Part shown: positions 23,203-32,197 of the stretch, in pieces
How the letters are laid out: each line of letters opens with the position of its first letter
Position numbering within the stretch: position 1 is the first letter of the stretch
Source: Candidatus Nomurabacteria bacterium
Lineage (GTDB): Bacteria; Patescibacteriota; Minisyncoccia; Phycocordibacterales; UBA9973
NCBI GenBank assembly: GCA_943350445.1
Contig: CALRAE010000008.1
Coordinates: 1 to 41,481 of the forward strand
Length of the DNA stretch: 41,481 nucleotides
Direction: 5' to 3'
The notes under the pieces: model-generated
Told to the model about the DNA's origin: nothing
Seen by the model: only the letters and a program-made list of their open reading frames with translations
Database searches by the model: none
Translations under genes and position numbers: made by a program

Positions 23203-24240
23203 TTATTCCTTCCCTAAAATTTTCACCAAGGCGAGTTCGAGGGGTAATTCAGCTATAAATGTATTGTCTATGTTTTGATAAGCTTCAAGAAGTATTGAAA
23301 GAGCCGGAGAGCGAAGCATGCCGTCTTTATCTTCTTTCACCAGACCTTGTAAAAATTCGATATCACCATCCGACAAATCCCCCACCATCTCATTTTTAAG
23401 TTTTGGCGCGTAGCGCAAGATTATCGCCATACGAAATTTAGTGACTATGAGTTTGAGATATAACCTCATGTCTAGATTCTCTTCGGAGGCAGTTCGTACC
23501 GCCTTAATTCCTTTTTCTATATTCTTCTCAGCAATGGCAGAAATAAAATCGTTTACGAGGGTAGTCTTTGGCGCTCGTGTAATAACCTCCACGTCTTCCC
23601 TTTTTATTTTCTTACCCTTGGTGAAGTTTAGAATCTTTTGCAATTCACCTAGTCCATCACGGAATGAGCCGTCAGCTAAAATGGCTAGAAGTTCGGCACT
23701 ACCAGCGTCGAGTTCAAAGCCTTCCTTTTTTGCCACATCAATCATCATCTTGCGACAAACAGTATCGGAAGCTTTTTTGAAAGTGAAAACTTGGCAACGG
23801 GAAATAATAGTCTCTGGGACTTTGTGTAGTTCCGTCGTAGCTAAAATAAAAATTACATGCTTTGGAGGCTCTTCGAGAGTTTTTAGTAATGCACCCCAAG
23901 CATCCTTTGAGAGCATGTGCACCTCGTCGATAATATAAACTTTATATTTCGAATCAAAAGGCAAGACCCGCACACCATCCCGAAGCTCCTTCATGTCCTC
24001 GATGCCCCTATTCGAAGCGGCATCTATCTCATACATATCGTTCGTCGATACTCCGATACTCGTGGCAAAAATACGAGCGACAGAAGTCTTGCCTGTGCCC
24101 CGTGTGCCGACAAAAAGATAAGCGTGGGAGACTTTTTCATTGTCCACTGAGCTTTTTAGTACATCCACAATATGATCCTGCCCAAGGACTTCCTTGAAAC
24201 TCTTTGGGCGATATTTTCGATATAGTGCTGTGTGTTCCAT
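23203..24240 (-). CDS. dnaX: DNA polymerase III clamp-loader subunit (gamma-length DnaX)
   Basis: The 345-residue AAA+ protein loads the sliding clamp. Y-R-K-Y-R-P-K-S-F-K-E-V-L-G-Q is at the N-terminus, Walker A is G45-T-R-G-T-G-K-T-S53, Walker B is I-I-D-E-V-H-M-L, sensor 1 is I-L-A-T-T-E and the arginine finger region is I-I-S-R-C-Q. Two differences from the E. coli type: the four-Cys zinc module normally after A-R-I-F-A is replaced by a short loop (S-I-G-V-S-T-N-D-M-Y-E-I-D-A-A-S), and there is no tau C-terminal extension. It follows dus by 17 bases. Confidence 0.93.
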   Translation of the reverse strand: MEHTALYRKYRPKSFKEVLGQDHIVDVLKSSVDNEKVSHAYLFVGTRGTGKTSVARIFATSIGVSTNDMYEIDAASNRGIEDMKELRDGVRVLPFDSKYKVYIIDEVHMLSKDAWGALLKTLEEPPKHVIFILATTELHKVPETIISRCQVFTFKKASDTVCRKMMIDVAKKEGFELDAGSAELLAILADGSFRDGLGELQKILNFTKGKKIKREDVEVITRAPKTTLVNDFISAIAEKNIEKGIKAVRTASEENLDMRLYLKLIVTKFRMAIILRYAPKLKNEMVGDLSDGDIEFLQGLVKEDKDGMLRSPALSILLEAYQNIDNTFIAELPLELALVKILGKE

Positions 24241-24257
24241 AAATTCCAGTTATTGTA

Positions 24258-25301
24258 TCAAATTTTACCTAAAAATTCATTAACTAGCGCTTCCACTTGT
24301 GATGTATTTTCAGTTTCCATCAACTTCATGCGAAGTTCTTTGGCGCCATCGAAACCATTGCAGTATGCTTTGTAGTGCTTTTTCATGATGGCGAAGTTTT
24401 TATGCTTGCCAAGTTTTTCTTCGAAAAGTTTTGTGTGCTCCACCATTACTTTTAGTTTTTCTTGAATTGACGGGACGAAAATACTTCTAATTTCTCGTCC
24501 CTGCGCCCTTCCCCCGAGTACAGGGGTGGGACCCTCGGGAAGCTCGAAATCAGAAGTATCTTCATGCCTAAACAACCATGGATTCCCAAAGATAGCTCTT
24601 CCGAGCATGGCTCCGTCACAGCCAGATTCTTGCACTTTTTGTTTACCATCTTCTAGATTCAAGACATCACCATTCCCTAAAATTAAAGTGTCCTTTTTAA
24701 GTTCCTCACGAATCTCTACTACCCTTTTCATTAATTCCCAATGCGCTGGTACGTCAGACATTTCTTTACGAGTGCGTAGATGTACAGTCAGTACAGCGAT
24801 ATCTTCTTTTAAGAGTTCTGGGATCCAAGTATCAATTTCATTCTTGTTGTACCCAATACGAGTCTTTACGGAGACAGGTAGTCCGCCTCCACCCTCTATA
24901 GCAGCTCGGATACACTCTCGCGCAAGCTCTGGATTCTTGATCATCGCCGCACCCGAGCATTGCTTCTCTATAGATTTATCAGGACAACCCATATTTATAT
25001 CTATACCGTCAAAGCCAAGTTCTTTACAGAGCTCTGCTGCCTTTTTTATATTCTCTGGTTTTGATCCGAATATCTGCGCCACTATCGGGTGTTCATTTTC
25101 TCCGTAGACAAAATCAATCAAAAGTTTTTCTCTGGCGATAGGATGCGCCAAGCCATCGGCCGAAACGAATTCAGTCCAAAAGACATCCGGCTTGCCGTGT
25201 TTGGCGATAACCTGCCGAAAAGCACAGTCAGTGACGTCCGCCATTGGCGCCAAGACAAATATTGGCTTTTTTAATTTACCCCAAAATCCCAAATCTTTCA
25301 T
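24258..25301 (-). CDS. dus: tRNA-dihydrouridine synthase (DusB-like)
   Basis: This FMN enzyme reduces uridines in tRNA D-loops. The 347-residue protein has P-M-A-D-V-T-D near the N-terminus, the catalytic-Cys segment D-I-N-M-G-C-P, K-T-R-I-G-Y, V-H-L-R-T-R (TVHgRT-like) and G-R-A-I-F-G-N-P-W, then the C-terminal helical domain (K-K-H-Y-K-A-Y). Residues about 248-277 (F-E-L-P-E-G-P-T-P-V-L-G-G-R...) form an extra loop encoded by a palindromic insert, in frame. The start overlaps ftsQ by 4 bases. Confidence 0.92.
   Translation of the reverse strand: MKDLGFWGKLKKPIFVLAPMADVTDCAFRQVIAKHGKPDVFWTEFVSADGLAHPIAREKLLIDFVYGENEHPIVAQIFGSKPENIKKAAELCKELGFDGIDINMGCPDKSIEKQCSGAAMIKNPELARECIRAAIEGGGGLPVSVKTRIGYNKNEIDTWIPELLKEDIAVLTVHLRTRKEMSDVPAHWELMKRVVEIREELKKDTLILGNGDVLNLEDGKQKVQESGCDGAMLGRAIFGNPWLFRHEDTSDFELPEGPTPVLGGRAQGREIRSIFVPSIQEKLKVMVEHTKLFEEKLGKHKNFAIMKKHYKAYCNGFDGAKELRMKLMETENTSQVEALVNEFLGKI
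24472..24559. repeat. In-frame palindromic insert inside dus
   Basis: Outer arms ATACTTCTAATTTC (24481-24494) and GAAATCAGAAGTAT (24546-24559) pair except at one position. A second stem GGGACGA/TCGTCCC (24472-24478, 24495-24501) uses the left arm as its loop. The centre has CTTCCCCCGAG/CTCGGGAAG (24508-24518, 24534-24542) and is far more G/C-rich than the gene. It encodes about 29 residues between the barrel and helical domain of Dus without breaking the frame. Confidence 0.65.
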
Positions 25302-26167
25302 TTGAATTTATAATATACCTTATTTCCGAACCTTAAATCAATATACAGAAGTGAGGAATATTTATCTTTAAAACCAGATAATAGAGGCTCCGTACTTAAG
25401 ACAGCATCTAAATTCCCCGCTACAGTCTCAAAATCAGAACTTATTTTAAAAAGTATCTCCGGTCCGACTGCTTGTGTCTTGCTAGAGAGAGTTATGCGTA
25501 CATCTCCATCATCTTGTAGATACATTATCGCTGGCTTCATACCCATAAGTGCAAGCGTCCTTTTAAATACAGCAAGTTTTATAAAATTTGCGGGTGAAAA
25601 ATATAAACCAGATGGAATACCTGTGTTAAAAGGTATAGAACCATAAAATTTAAAATACACTTCTCCAGAAAAATACGGAGCTTCATTAAATATATATCCG
25701 GATTCATCCAAGAAATAACATTGAGGCTTTTCTTTACTATCTACCGCTGGTGGAACATCCCCACACCATGTGTAAAGTGCTGTCCGCTCAACAACAGACA
25801 CGACTAAAGTTTTATTATCTTTCACTCTAAAGCTCATCCCTTTAACCCTCTTAGATATATTAAAAATTTCTTTAGTTATATCTTTTTTGGGATATAAAAA
25901 TATATTTGTCTTTGGAAAAAACCAAAAATAATTTCCAGCAATCTCTTTTTCTACTATCGGCCTGATGTCTTCACTCGTCATAACCTTATTGCCCTCTATT
26001 TCCACACTACTTATATTAAGTTTTTCTAGATTAGAGATATATGCGAAGAGAGCAAATATACAAGAAAGCACCACAAAAGAAAGCGCCGTCTTCATAAAGA
26101 TAATTTTTCTTCGATGTTTTTTCAACCCTAGAAGACTTGGAGAATTTAAGACGTGCCTCTTTTGCAT
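25298..26167 (-). CDS. ftsQ: Cell-division protein FtsQ/DivIB-like, POTRA domain
   Basis: The 289-residue bitopic protein has a basic cytoplasmic segment (about 1-24), one membrane helix (about 25-44) and a POTRA domain beginning L-N-I-S-S-V-E-I-E-G-N-K-V-M-T-S-E-D-I. A beta domain follows with F-L-D-E-S-G-Y-I-F and a C-terminal R-F-G-N-K-V-Y-Y-K. FtsQ links early and late divisome proteins. The order serS-ftsQ-dus-dnaX is unusual, as ftsQ normally sits with ftsA/ftsZ. It lies 22 bases after serS. Confidence 0.78.
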   Translation of the reverse strand: MQKRHVLNSPSLLGLKKHRRKIIFMKTALSFVVLSCIFALFAYISNLEKLNISSVEIEGNKVMTSEDIRPIVEKEIAGNYFWFFPKTNIFLYPKKDITKEIFNISKRVKGMSFRVKDNKTLVVSVVERTALYTWCGDVPPAVDSKEKPQCYFLDESGYIFNEAPYFSGEVYFKFYGSIPFNTGIPSGLYFSPANFIKLAVFKRTLALMGMKPAIMYLQDDGDVRITLSSKTQAVGPEILFKISSDFETVAGNLDAVLSTEPLLSGFKDKYSSLLYIDLRFGNKVYYKFK

Positions 26168-26189
26168 ACTATTTAATTTAGTAGAAAAT

Positions 26190-27503
26190 CTACTTGGTTA
26201 TGAAATCCCTACCCCCCATATATTTTCGCAAAACTTCGGGAATTTTGATCGAGCCGTCTGCTTGCTGATAGTTTTCAATGATTGCTATAAGTGTCCTTCC
26301 AACTGCACAAATCGTAGCATCATTCATATGCACAAGTTCTATTTTACCATCAACGCGTTTTACTCTCGTGTTTAGTCTGCGTGATTGGAAACTGGTCATA
26401 AGGTCTGCTGTGTGTGTCTCTCTATATGTGTTCTGACCGGGCATCCAAGTATTTATGTCTATCTGTCTATAGTCCGGCTTGCCCATATCTCCAGTACAGA
26501 TCGCAAGCACTTGATATGAAAGATTTAAAGATTGCAGAAAGTGTTCTTGGATAGCAACCAAGAATTCTTGCTCTTGAATAGAAGTCTCAGGTAAACAAAA
26601 ACTTTCCATTTCGAGCTTTTCAAATTGATGCATTCGTAAAATTCCTTTTACATCCTTACCATGACTTCCCGCTTCACGTCGAAAAGCCGGAGAGTATCCG
26701 ACATACCGCACAGGCATTTGCTTTTCTTCTAGAATTTTACCCATATGCATGGGCCCAAGGGTGTGTTCAGCGCTACCTATCAAATACATGTCATCCACTT
26801 CCATATGATATTTATCTTCCTTTGGATCAAGTCTCGCCATCTTTAGATAGGTATTAGCTTTTACCATAAATGGAGGTATCACTGGCACGAAAGGCTTGGT
26901 GCTTACATTTATATTTTTTGCCTGCGCAATTTTTTCTAAAGTACTTTGGTTGGTAAGTATTTCAAATAAATAATTTATTAAAGCAAATTGTAACAAAACT
27001 AAATCGCCTTTTATATAAGTAAATCTTGTACCTGAAACCTCACTCGCAGTTTCATTGTCTAAGACATCTAGCGCTTTTCCAATCTCATAATGTTCCTTTG
27101 GAGTAAAATTAAAAACTGGCTTTTCCCCCCAACTTCTTATAACTACATTCCCAGACTCATCTGGACCCTCTGGTGTATCTGGTGAAGCCACGTTTGGTAT
27201 CTGCAACATCAAAGCCTGCCACTCCTCCATAATTTTCTTTAGTTTTTCTTCTTTCCCTTTTATCTCTTCTTTCACTCCGCGCATCTCTTCGATCAACTGG
27301 ATTTTAAGAGCAGAATCTTGATCACGAGCTATATCATTTGAGACTCTGTTTACTTCTGCTCGAAGGTCTTCCACTTCTTTGAGTTCTTTCAAGCGTTCAT
27401 CATCAAGAGTAATTAATTTAGAGATATCGACGACAACCCGCTTCTTTTGAGCTGCAGCCTCTACAATATCTTTGTTTTCACGAATGAATTTTATATCCAG
27501 CAT
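26190..27503 (-). CDS. serS: Serine-tRNA ligase
   Basis: Class II synthetase of 437 residues. It has an N-terminal antiparallel coiled-coil tRNA-binding arm (about 30-110), motif 2 in Y-S-P-A-F-R-R-E-A-G-S-H-G-K-D-V-K-G-I-L-R and Q-F-E-K-L-E-M, and motif 3 in G-R-T-L-I-A-I-I-E-N-Y-Q-Q-A-D-G-S-I-K-I-P-E-V-L. The usual T-x-E of the serine pocket and N-D-A-T-I are recognisable. Length is typical. It is first in a serS-ftsQ-dus-dnaX operon. Confidence 0.95.
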   Translation of the reverse strand: MLDIKFIRENKDIVEAAAQKKRVVVDISKLITLDDERLKELKEVEDLRAEVNRVSNDIARDQDSALKIQLIEEMRGVKEEIKGKEEKLKKIMEEWQALMLQIPNVASPDTPEGPDESGNVVIRSWGEKPVFNFTPKEHYEIGKALDVLDNETASEVSGTRFTYIKGDLVLLQFALINYLFEILTNQSTLEKIAQAKNINVSTKPFVPVIPPFMVKANTYLKMARLDPKEDKYHMEVDDMYLIGSAEHTLGPMHMGKILEEKQMPVRYVGYSPAFRREAGSHGKDVKGILRMHQFEKLEMESFCLPETSIQEQEFLVAIQEHFLQSLNLSYQVLAICTGDMGKPDYRQIDINTWMPGQNTYRETHTADLMTSFQSRRLNTRVKRVDGKIELVHMNDATICAVGRTLIAIIENYQQADGSIKIPEVLRKYMGGRDFITK

Positions 27504-27539
27504 AATTTATATTATATAACAAAATGCTATAATTACAAA
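27504..27539. promoter_or_regulatory. Divergent overlapping promoters of serS and dprA
   Basis: Within 36 bases lie TATAAT on the minus strand (27511-27516, 7 bases before the serS ATG) and extended TGC-TATAAT on the plus strand (27528-27533, 6 bases before the dprA ATG). Both predict transcription starting on the start codon. Each -35 region would lie in or near the opposite gene. Confidence 0.6.
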
Positions 27540-28400
27540 ATGGAAATCAAAAAACTGTTAAAAAATAAATTCCCAAAAGCGCTTTTAGAAATACCTCAGC
27601 CACCAAAAGAACTTTGGATAATTGGTGAACTTCCATCACAGGATTTAATACATCTTTGCATTGTGGGATCGAGGAAATTCACTTCTTACGGAAAAGAAAT
27701 ATGCGAAAAGATAATTGCTGGACTCAAAGGCTACCCGATAGTTATAGTTTCTGGTTTTGCAATGGGTATAGACACTATTGCTCATAAAAAAGCAATGCAG
27801 ATTGGATTGCCGACAATTGTATTCCCTGGTTCCGGACTCTCTAATGAGGCAATGTATCCAAAAACAAATGTACGACTAATGGCTGAGATAGTCGAAAGTG
27901 GTGGTTGTTTAATCTCAGAATTTGAACCAGACTTCAAGGCGACTCAGTGGAGTTTCCCAATGAGGAATAGACTGATGGCTGGCATTTCCAAGGCGGTACT
28001 TATCATAGAAGCGGAGGAAAGATCTGGAACACTCATTACCGCTAGACTGACAACAGAATATAATAGAGACCTGTTGGTGGTGCCTGGTTCAGTTTTTTCT
28101 TCTAACTCAAAAGGGACAAATAAATTATTGCGAGCTGGTGCTACGCCTGTCACAAATGCTGAAGATGTATTAGAGGCTCTTGGTTTCGAGCAAGAAAAGC
28201 CGGTAGAATTACAACAAAGACTTTTTGCAGATTTATCGCCAGAAGAAAAAAAGATTACAGAAATACTCCGCGAACCCACCTCGAGGGATGATTTAATTCG
28301 CGCACTTAAACTGCCAACTCCGACCGTTAATGCATTAATCTCTGTAATGGAAATAAAAGGATTGATAAAAGAAGAGCTTGGAGAAATTCGACTGACTTAA
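27540..28400 (+). CDS. dprA: DNA-processing protein A
   Basis: DprA loads RecA on incoming single-stranded DNA during natural transformation. From ATG 27540 the product is 286 residues: a short N-terminal segment, the Rossmann-like DprA fold (I-V-G-S-R-K-F-T-S-Y-G, S-G-F-A-M-G-I-D-T-I-A-H, F-P-G-S-G-L, S-E-F-E-P, F-P-M-R-N-R-L-M-A-G-I-S, E-A-E-E-R-S-G-T-L-I-T-A) and a C-terminal winged helix. The N-terminal SAM domain of longer homologues is absent. The frame opens further upstream to 27447, but that lies inside serS and ignores the promoter. A DNA-uptake lifestyle is plausible for CPR. Confidence 0.93.
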   Translation: MEIKKLLKNKFPKALLEIPQPPKELWIIGELPSQDLIHLCIVGSRKFTSYGKEICEKIIAGLKGYPIVIVSGFAMGIDTIAHKKAMQIGLPTIVFPGSGLSNEAMYPKTNVRLMAEIVESGGCLISEFEPDFKATQWSFPMRNRLMAGISKAVLIIEAEERSGTLITARLTTEYNRDLLVVPGSVFSSNSKGTNKLLRAGATPVTNAEDVLEALGFEQEKPVELQQRLFADLSPEEKKITEILREPTSRDDLIRALKLPTPTVNALISVMEIKGLIKEELGEIRLT

Positions 28401-28450
28401 AATTAGTACAAATTTGCCAAAGAATTAAATTTTATGTAATACTGTGTGTG

Positions 28451-30667
28451 ATGAAGTTATTAATTGTAGAATCACCATCGAAAGCAAAGACAATCGAAAA
28501 ATATCTCGAGGGAGCTTTTACCGTGCGTGCGTCTGTCGGACATATTCGCGATTTACCAAAATCAAATAAGAAAGCTATCGACATCGAAGGGGGCTTTGTT
28601 CCTTATTATGAAATTTCTAAAGGTAAAGAAAAAGTTGTTCATGAATTACAAGGTTTGGCAGAGAAAGCAAGTGAAATAATATTGGCAACTGACCCCGACC
28701 GTGAAGGTGAAGCCATCGCTTGGCACATAGAGACACTCTTAAAACAAGACAAAAAAGTGAAAGCGTCGATAGAACGAGTGACATTTCATGAAATCACTAA
28801 AAAAGCCATAGAGGAAGCTTTAAAACATCCACGTAAAATTGATACAAATCTAAGAGAAGCTCAAGAGGCACGTAGAGTCCTAGATCGTCTAGTGGGTTAT
28901 GATCTATCGGGTCTGATTTGGAAAAAGGTACGATATGGACTATCAGCAGGACGTGTACAATCCCCCGCGCTACGTATAATAATGGAACGAGAACGCGAAA
29001 TACGGGCCTTTATTCCGGAAAAGTTTTGGAAAATATCTGGTCTATTTGAGACCTTAAAAAATGAAAAAATAATACTCACCTGTTCTAAAGAACCACGGGA
29101 TGAAAAATTGGTTACAGAAATAATGGAAGCGGGTAAAAGTGGAAAATGGTTGGTAAGTGAAGTTAAAGAATCAGAGCAAAAACGTTCCTCTCGAGCTCCT
29201 TTTACTACTTCTACTTTACAACAGACAGCGAGTTCACGTTTGGGTTATTCACCTTCACGCACAATGCAAATAGCACAAAAGCTTTACGAGAGTGGACATA
29301 TAACATATATGCGTACAGATAGTACGAATTTATCCCTAGATGCACAAAATCAAATCGTTGCATTTGTTAAAAAGAAGTATGGCGAAGAATATGCAGAAGC
29401 CAAAACCTATAAAACTAAATCAAAAAATGCTCAAGAGGCCCATGAAGCAATTCGTCCCACCCATATAGAAAATATGATTGCGGGTACTGATGAACAGCAG
29501 AGGCTCTACCAATTGATCTGGGAGAGAACAATCTCATCACAAATGACTGATGCGAAATTATTAAAAACAAAAATTGGAGCAATTATAAAAGGCCGTGAAG
29601 ATCTGCCGGACTTTTCTGCAAATGGCTCTCGCCTACTTTTCCCTGGATGGCTCAAGGTAGATAGTGATGCGCGAGGTGATGATGTAGAATTACCAAAATG
29701 TAATGTCGGGGAAGAATTAAAATTATTAAATTTGATAAACGAGGAAAAATTCACTGAGCCGTTAGGTAGATACAGTGAAGCCGGGCTTGTGAAAGAACTA
29801 GAAAGTCGGGGTATCGGCCGACCATCTACATATGCCTCTATTATGCGAACTATCGAAGAGCGCGGTTATGTGAGAAAAGAAGGCAAAACACTCTTCCCTA
29901 CTGATGTCGGTGAAGTTGTGTCAGATTTCTTGGAAAAACATTTCATGAATTATATCTCAGATAGTTTTACAGCCGAAATGGAAGATGAATTAGATGAAAT
30001 ATCAAGAGGTGAACGTCAGTATGAAAAAACATTGCGGGACTTTTATGGTCCATTCTTGAAAGATGTAAAATCAAAAGAAAAACTAGAAAAAGCTACAAAC
30101 TTGGGTGATGCGCCAGAAAATATAAAATGTCCTAAATGTAGTTCAGCAATGATTATTAAACTCTCCCGAGCAGGCAAATTCTATTCTTGTTCAAAATATC
30201 CAGATTGTGATGGAGCTCTAATGCTCGATGGCACAGAATTAAAAGGTCCAGAAGAGACTGGAGAGATGTGTCCAGATTGTGGCGAAAAGAAAGGAAAGTC
30301 TGGAGGAGGAAAACTGGTTATAAAAGAAAGGCGTGACGGGACTGGTAGTTTTATTTCTTGTTCCCGCTATCCAAAATGTAAGTTTATCAAGAAAAATGAA
30401 GCAGATGAAGCAAAGAAGCGTACTGGTGTGGCATGCCCCACTTGTAAAGTGGGAGATATATCAGAGAGACGTGGTAGATTTGGTATTTTCTACTCTTGCT
30501 CAAATTATCCAGATTGTAAGTTTGCGATCAAAGCCAAACCTACAGGCAAGATTTGTACTAAATGTGACAGCCTAATAATGGAAGGCACAAAAACTATTCC
30601 AGAACGTTGTTCTAATAAAGCATGCATTATGCACAATCCTCATAAAATACCAAAAATTGAAGCATAG
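28451..30667 (+). CDS. topA: DNA topoisomerase I
   Basis: Type IA topoisomerase of 738 residues from ATG 28451 (the preceding GTG is in frame but unnecessary). The TOPRIM domain has I-V-E-S-P-S-K-A-K-T-I near residue 5 and D-P-D-R-E-G-E-A-I-A-W-H. The active-site Tyr is in Y-M-R-T-D-S-T near 286. The C-terminus carries four Cys-rich ribbons: C-P-K-C...C...C, C-P-D-C...C...C, C-P-T-C...C...C and C-T-K-C...C...C. A TAATAC hexamer lies 8 bases before the start. It relaxes negative supercoils during transcription and replication. Confidence 0.95.
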   Translation: MKLLIVESPSKAKTIEKYLEGAFTVRASVGHIRDLPKSNKKAIDIEGGFVPYYEISKGKEKVVHELQGLAEKASEIILATDPDREGEAIAWHIETLLKQDKKVKASIERVTFHEITKKAIEEALKHPRKIDTNLREAQEARRVLDRLVGYDLSGLIWKKVRYGLSAGRVQSPALRIIMEREREIRAFIPEKFWKISGLFETLKNEKIILTCSKEPRDEKLVTEIMEAGKSGKWLVSEVKESEQKRSSRAPFTTSTLQQTASSRLGYSPSRTMQIAQKLYESGHITYMRTDSTNLSLDAQNQIVAFVKKKYGEEYAEAKTYKTKSKNAQEAHEAIRPTHIENMIAGTDEQQRLYQLIWERTISSQMTDAKLLKTKIGAIIKGREDLPDFSANGSRLLFPGWLKVDSDARGDDVELPKCNVGEELKLLNLINEEKFTEPLGRYSEAGLVKELESRGIGRPSTYASIMRTIEERGYVRKEGKTLFPTDVGEVVSDFLEKHFMNYISDSFTAEMEDELDEISRGERQYEKTLRDFYGPFLKDVKSKEKLEKATNLGDAPENIKCPKCSSAMIIKLSRAGKFYSCSKYPDCDGALMLDGTELKGPEETGEMCPDCGEKKGKSGGGKLVIKERRDGTGSFISCSRYPKCKFIKKNEADEAKKRTGVACPTCKVGDISERRGRFGIFYSCSNYPDCKFAIKAKPTGKICTKCDSLIMEGTKTIPERCSNKACIMHNPHKIPKIEA

Positions 30668-30699
30668 AGATAGGTCTGTTTTTAGCTTGATTTTCTTGT

Positions 30700-30712
30700 T
30701 ATAATATAAAGT
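30700..30712 (+). promoter_or_regulatory. Predicted leaderless promoter of rsh
   Basis: TATAAT (30700-30705) ends 7 bases before ATG 30713; the intervening bases are ATAAAGT. No -35 consensus at normal spacing. Confidence 0.5.
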
Positions 30713-32191
30713 ATGAGTCTAAGTGTGAACGAACTCACGAAAGAAATGGGCGAAAAAGACAAAGAGCTTATTGAAAAAGCTTATAAGTTTTCTTTGTGTG
30801 TGCATGAAGGACAAAAAAGGATGAATGGAGATCCATTCTTTACTCATTCTTTTGAAACTGCAAAAAACTTAGTCTCACTAGGTATGGATGCATCAACTAT
30901 TGCCGCAGGACTTTTGCATGATGTTTTAGAAGATACAAAAGCAACCGAAGAAGAAATAAAAAAAGAATTTGGACCAGAGATTCTTTTTCTCGTAAATGGA
31001 GCAACAAATTTAAGTAAACTAAAATACAGTGGACATGAAAGATATGTAGAGAGTTTGAGAAAATTTTTCTTTGCTCTAGCTCATGATCTACGTGTAGTCA
31101 TAATAAAATTCGCTGACCGACTCCATAACCTACAAACATTAAAAGATCTACCCGAAGCCAAAAAACGAAGAATCGCAATAGAATCTATAGAAGTATATGC
31201 ACCACTTGCTAACCGACTTGGAATGGGAAAACTAAAGGGTGAGCTAGAAGATTTAGCCTTCCCTTTTGCTTACCCAAAAGAACATGCACAAATAGATAAC
31301 ATACTTAGAGATAAAAAAGACGTACATGAAAAATATCTAGAGAATATCTCAAAAAAATTGAGAGAGGAATTAGAAAAAAATAAAATAAAAGTAGTACAGA
31401 TTGATTCTAGAGTGAAACGTAAATATAGTCTATGGAAAAAACTCGTAAAATTCAAAATGAATTTAGAGGACATTGAAAAAATATATGACATGGTTGCCCT
31501 ACGAGTGGTGGTAGAGAGCGTGGAGGATTGTTATAGGGTGCTCGGAATAATACACTCAGTATGGAATCCTTTACCAGGCATAATTAAAGATTATATTTCA
31601 CTTCCTAAGCCAAATGGATACCAGTCCATACATACCACTGTATTTACTGGTTCTGGTGAGACAGCAGAAATCCAAATAAGAACAAGGGAGATGCATCGAG
31701 AAGCATCTTATGGAGTTGCATCATATTTTAGCTACAAAGAACAATATGAAAATAAACACAAAAATAATGCTAATAATAAATTAAAATTTAAATGGCTAGA
31801 GGAATTAAAAGGTTTAAATTATTCATTTAATGAATCGAAAAAATTCATTGAACATTTAAAAACGGATTTTTTTAGTGACCGCATATTCATATTTACCCCA
31901 GAAGGAGACATTGTGGATCTACCAGAAGACTCAAGTGCTCTAGATTTTGCTTATTCTATACACTCTGACATTGGAAATCATATTTCTGGGGTAAAAATAA
32001 ATGGTAAACTTTCTCCTATTTTCTCCAAATTACACAATAGAGATATTGTAGAAATAGTCACAAGAAGCGACGCCCATCCATCGAGTAAATGGCTAGAATA
32101 CACCAAGACAACTCTTGCAAAAAAACACATCAATTCATACTTAGAGAAGAATAGTTTACTGAATAAACTAAAATCTCTAGGTAAATCTTAA
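30713..32191 (+). CDS. rsh: RelA/SpoT-type (p)ppGpp synthetase/hydrolase, short form
   Basis: The 492-residue protein has an HD hydrolase domain (about 20-160; H-E-G-Q...H-S-F-E-T-A, L-L-H-D-V-L-E-D-T, F-A-D-R-L-H-N). A synthetase domain follows (about 220-350; R-V-K-R-K-Y-S-L-W-K-K, D-Y-I-S-L-P-K-P-N-G-Y-Q-S-I-H-T-T, E-I-Q-I-R-T-x-x-M-H). A TGS domain (about 385-445) ends the recognisable part, followed by the start of the helical region. The ZFD/CC and ACT/RRM modules of full-length enzymes (over 700 residues) are missing, so ribosome-coupled control may differ. Hydrolase residues are intact, so it is probably bifunctional. Confidence 0.92.
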   Translation: MSLSVNELTKEMGEKDKELIEKAYKFSLCVHEGQKRMNGDPFFTHSFETAKNLVSLGMDASTIAAGLLHDVLEDTKATEEEIKKEFGPEILFLVNGATNLSKLKYSGHERYVESLRKFFFALAHDLRVVIIKFADRLHNLQTLKDLPEAKKRRIAIESIEVYAPLANRLGMGKLKGELEDLAFPFAYPKEHAQIDNILRDKKDVHEKYLENISKKLREELEKNKIKVVQIDSRVKRKYSLWKKLVKFKMNLEDIEKIYDMVALRVVVESVEDCYRVLGIIHSVWNPLPGIIKDYISLPKPNGYQSIHTTVFTGSGETAEIQIRTREMHREASYGVASYFSYKEQYENKHKNNANNKLKFKWLEELKGLNYSFNESKKFIEHLKTDFFSDRIFIFTPEGDIVDLPEDSSALDFAYSIHSDIGNHISGVKINGKLSPIFSKLHNRDIVEIVTRSDAHPSSKWLEYTKTTLAKKHINSYLEKNSLLNKLKSLGKS

Positions 32192-32197
32192 AACTTA

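Noticed and set aside
23441-23938. 165-codon open frame on plus antisense to dnaX
   Set aside because: Ser/Phe-rich shadow of a strongly recognised gene; no motif and no start context.
24526-25107. 193-codon open frame on plus antisense to dus
   Set aside because: Mirror of the Dus coding region; composition typical of antisense frames.
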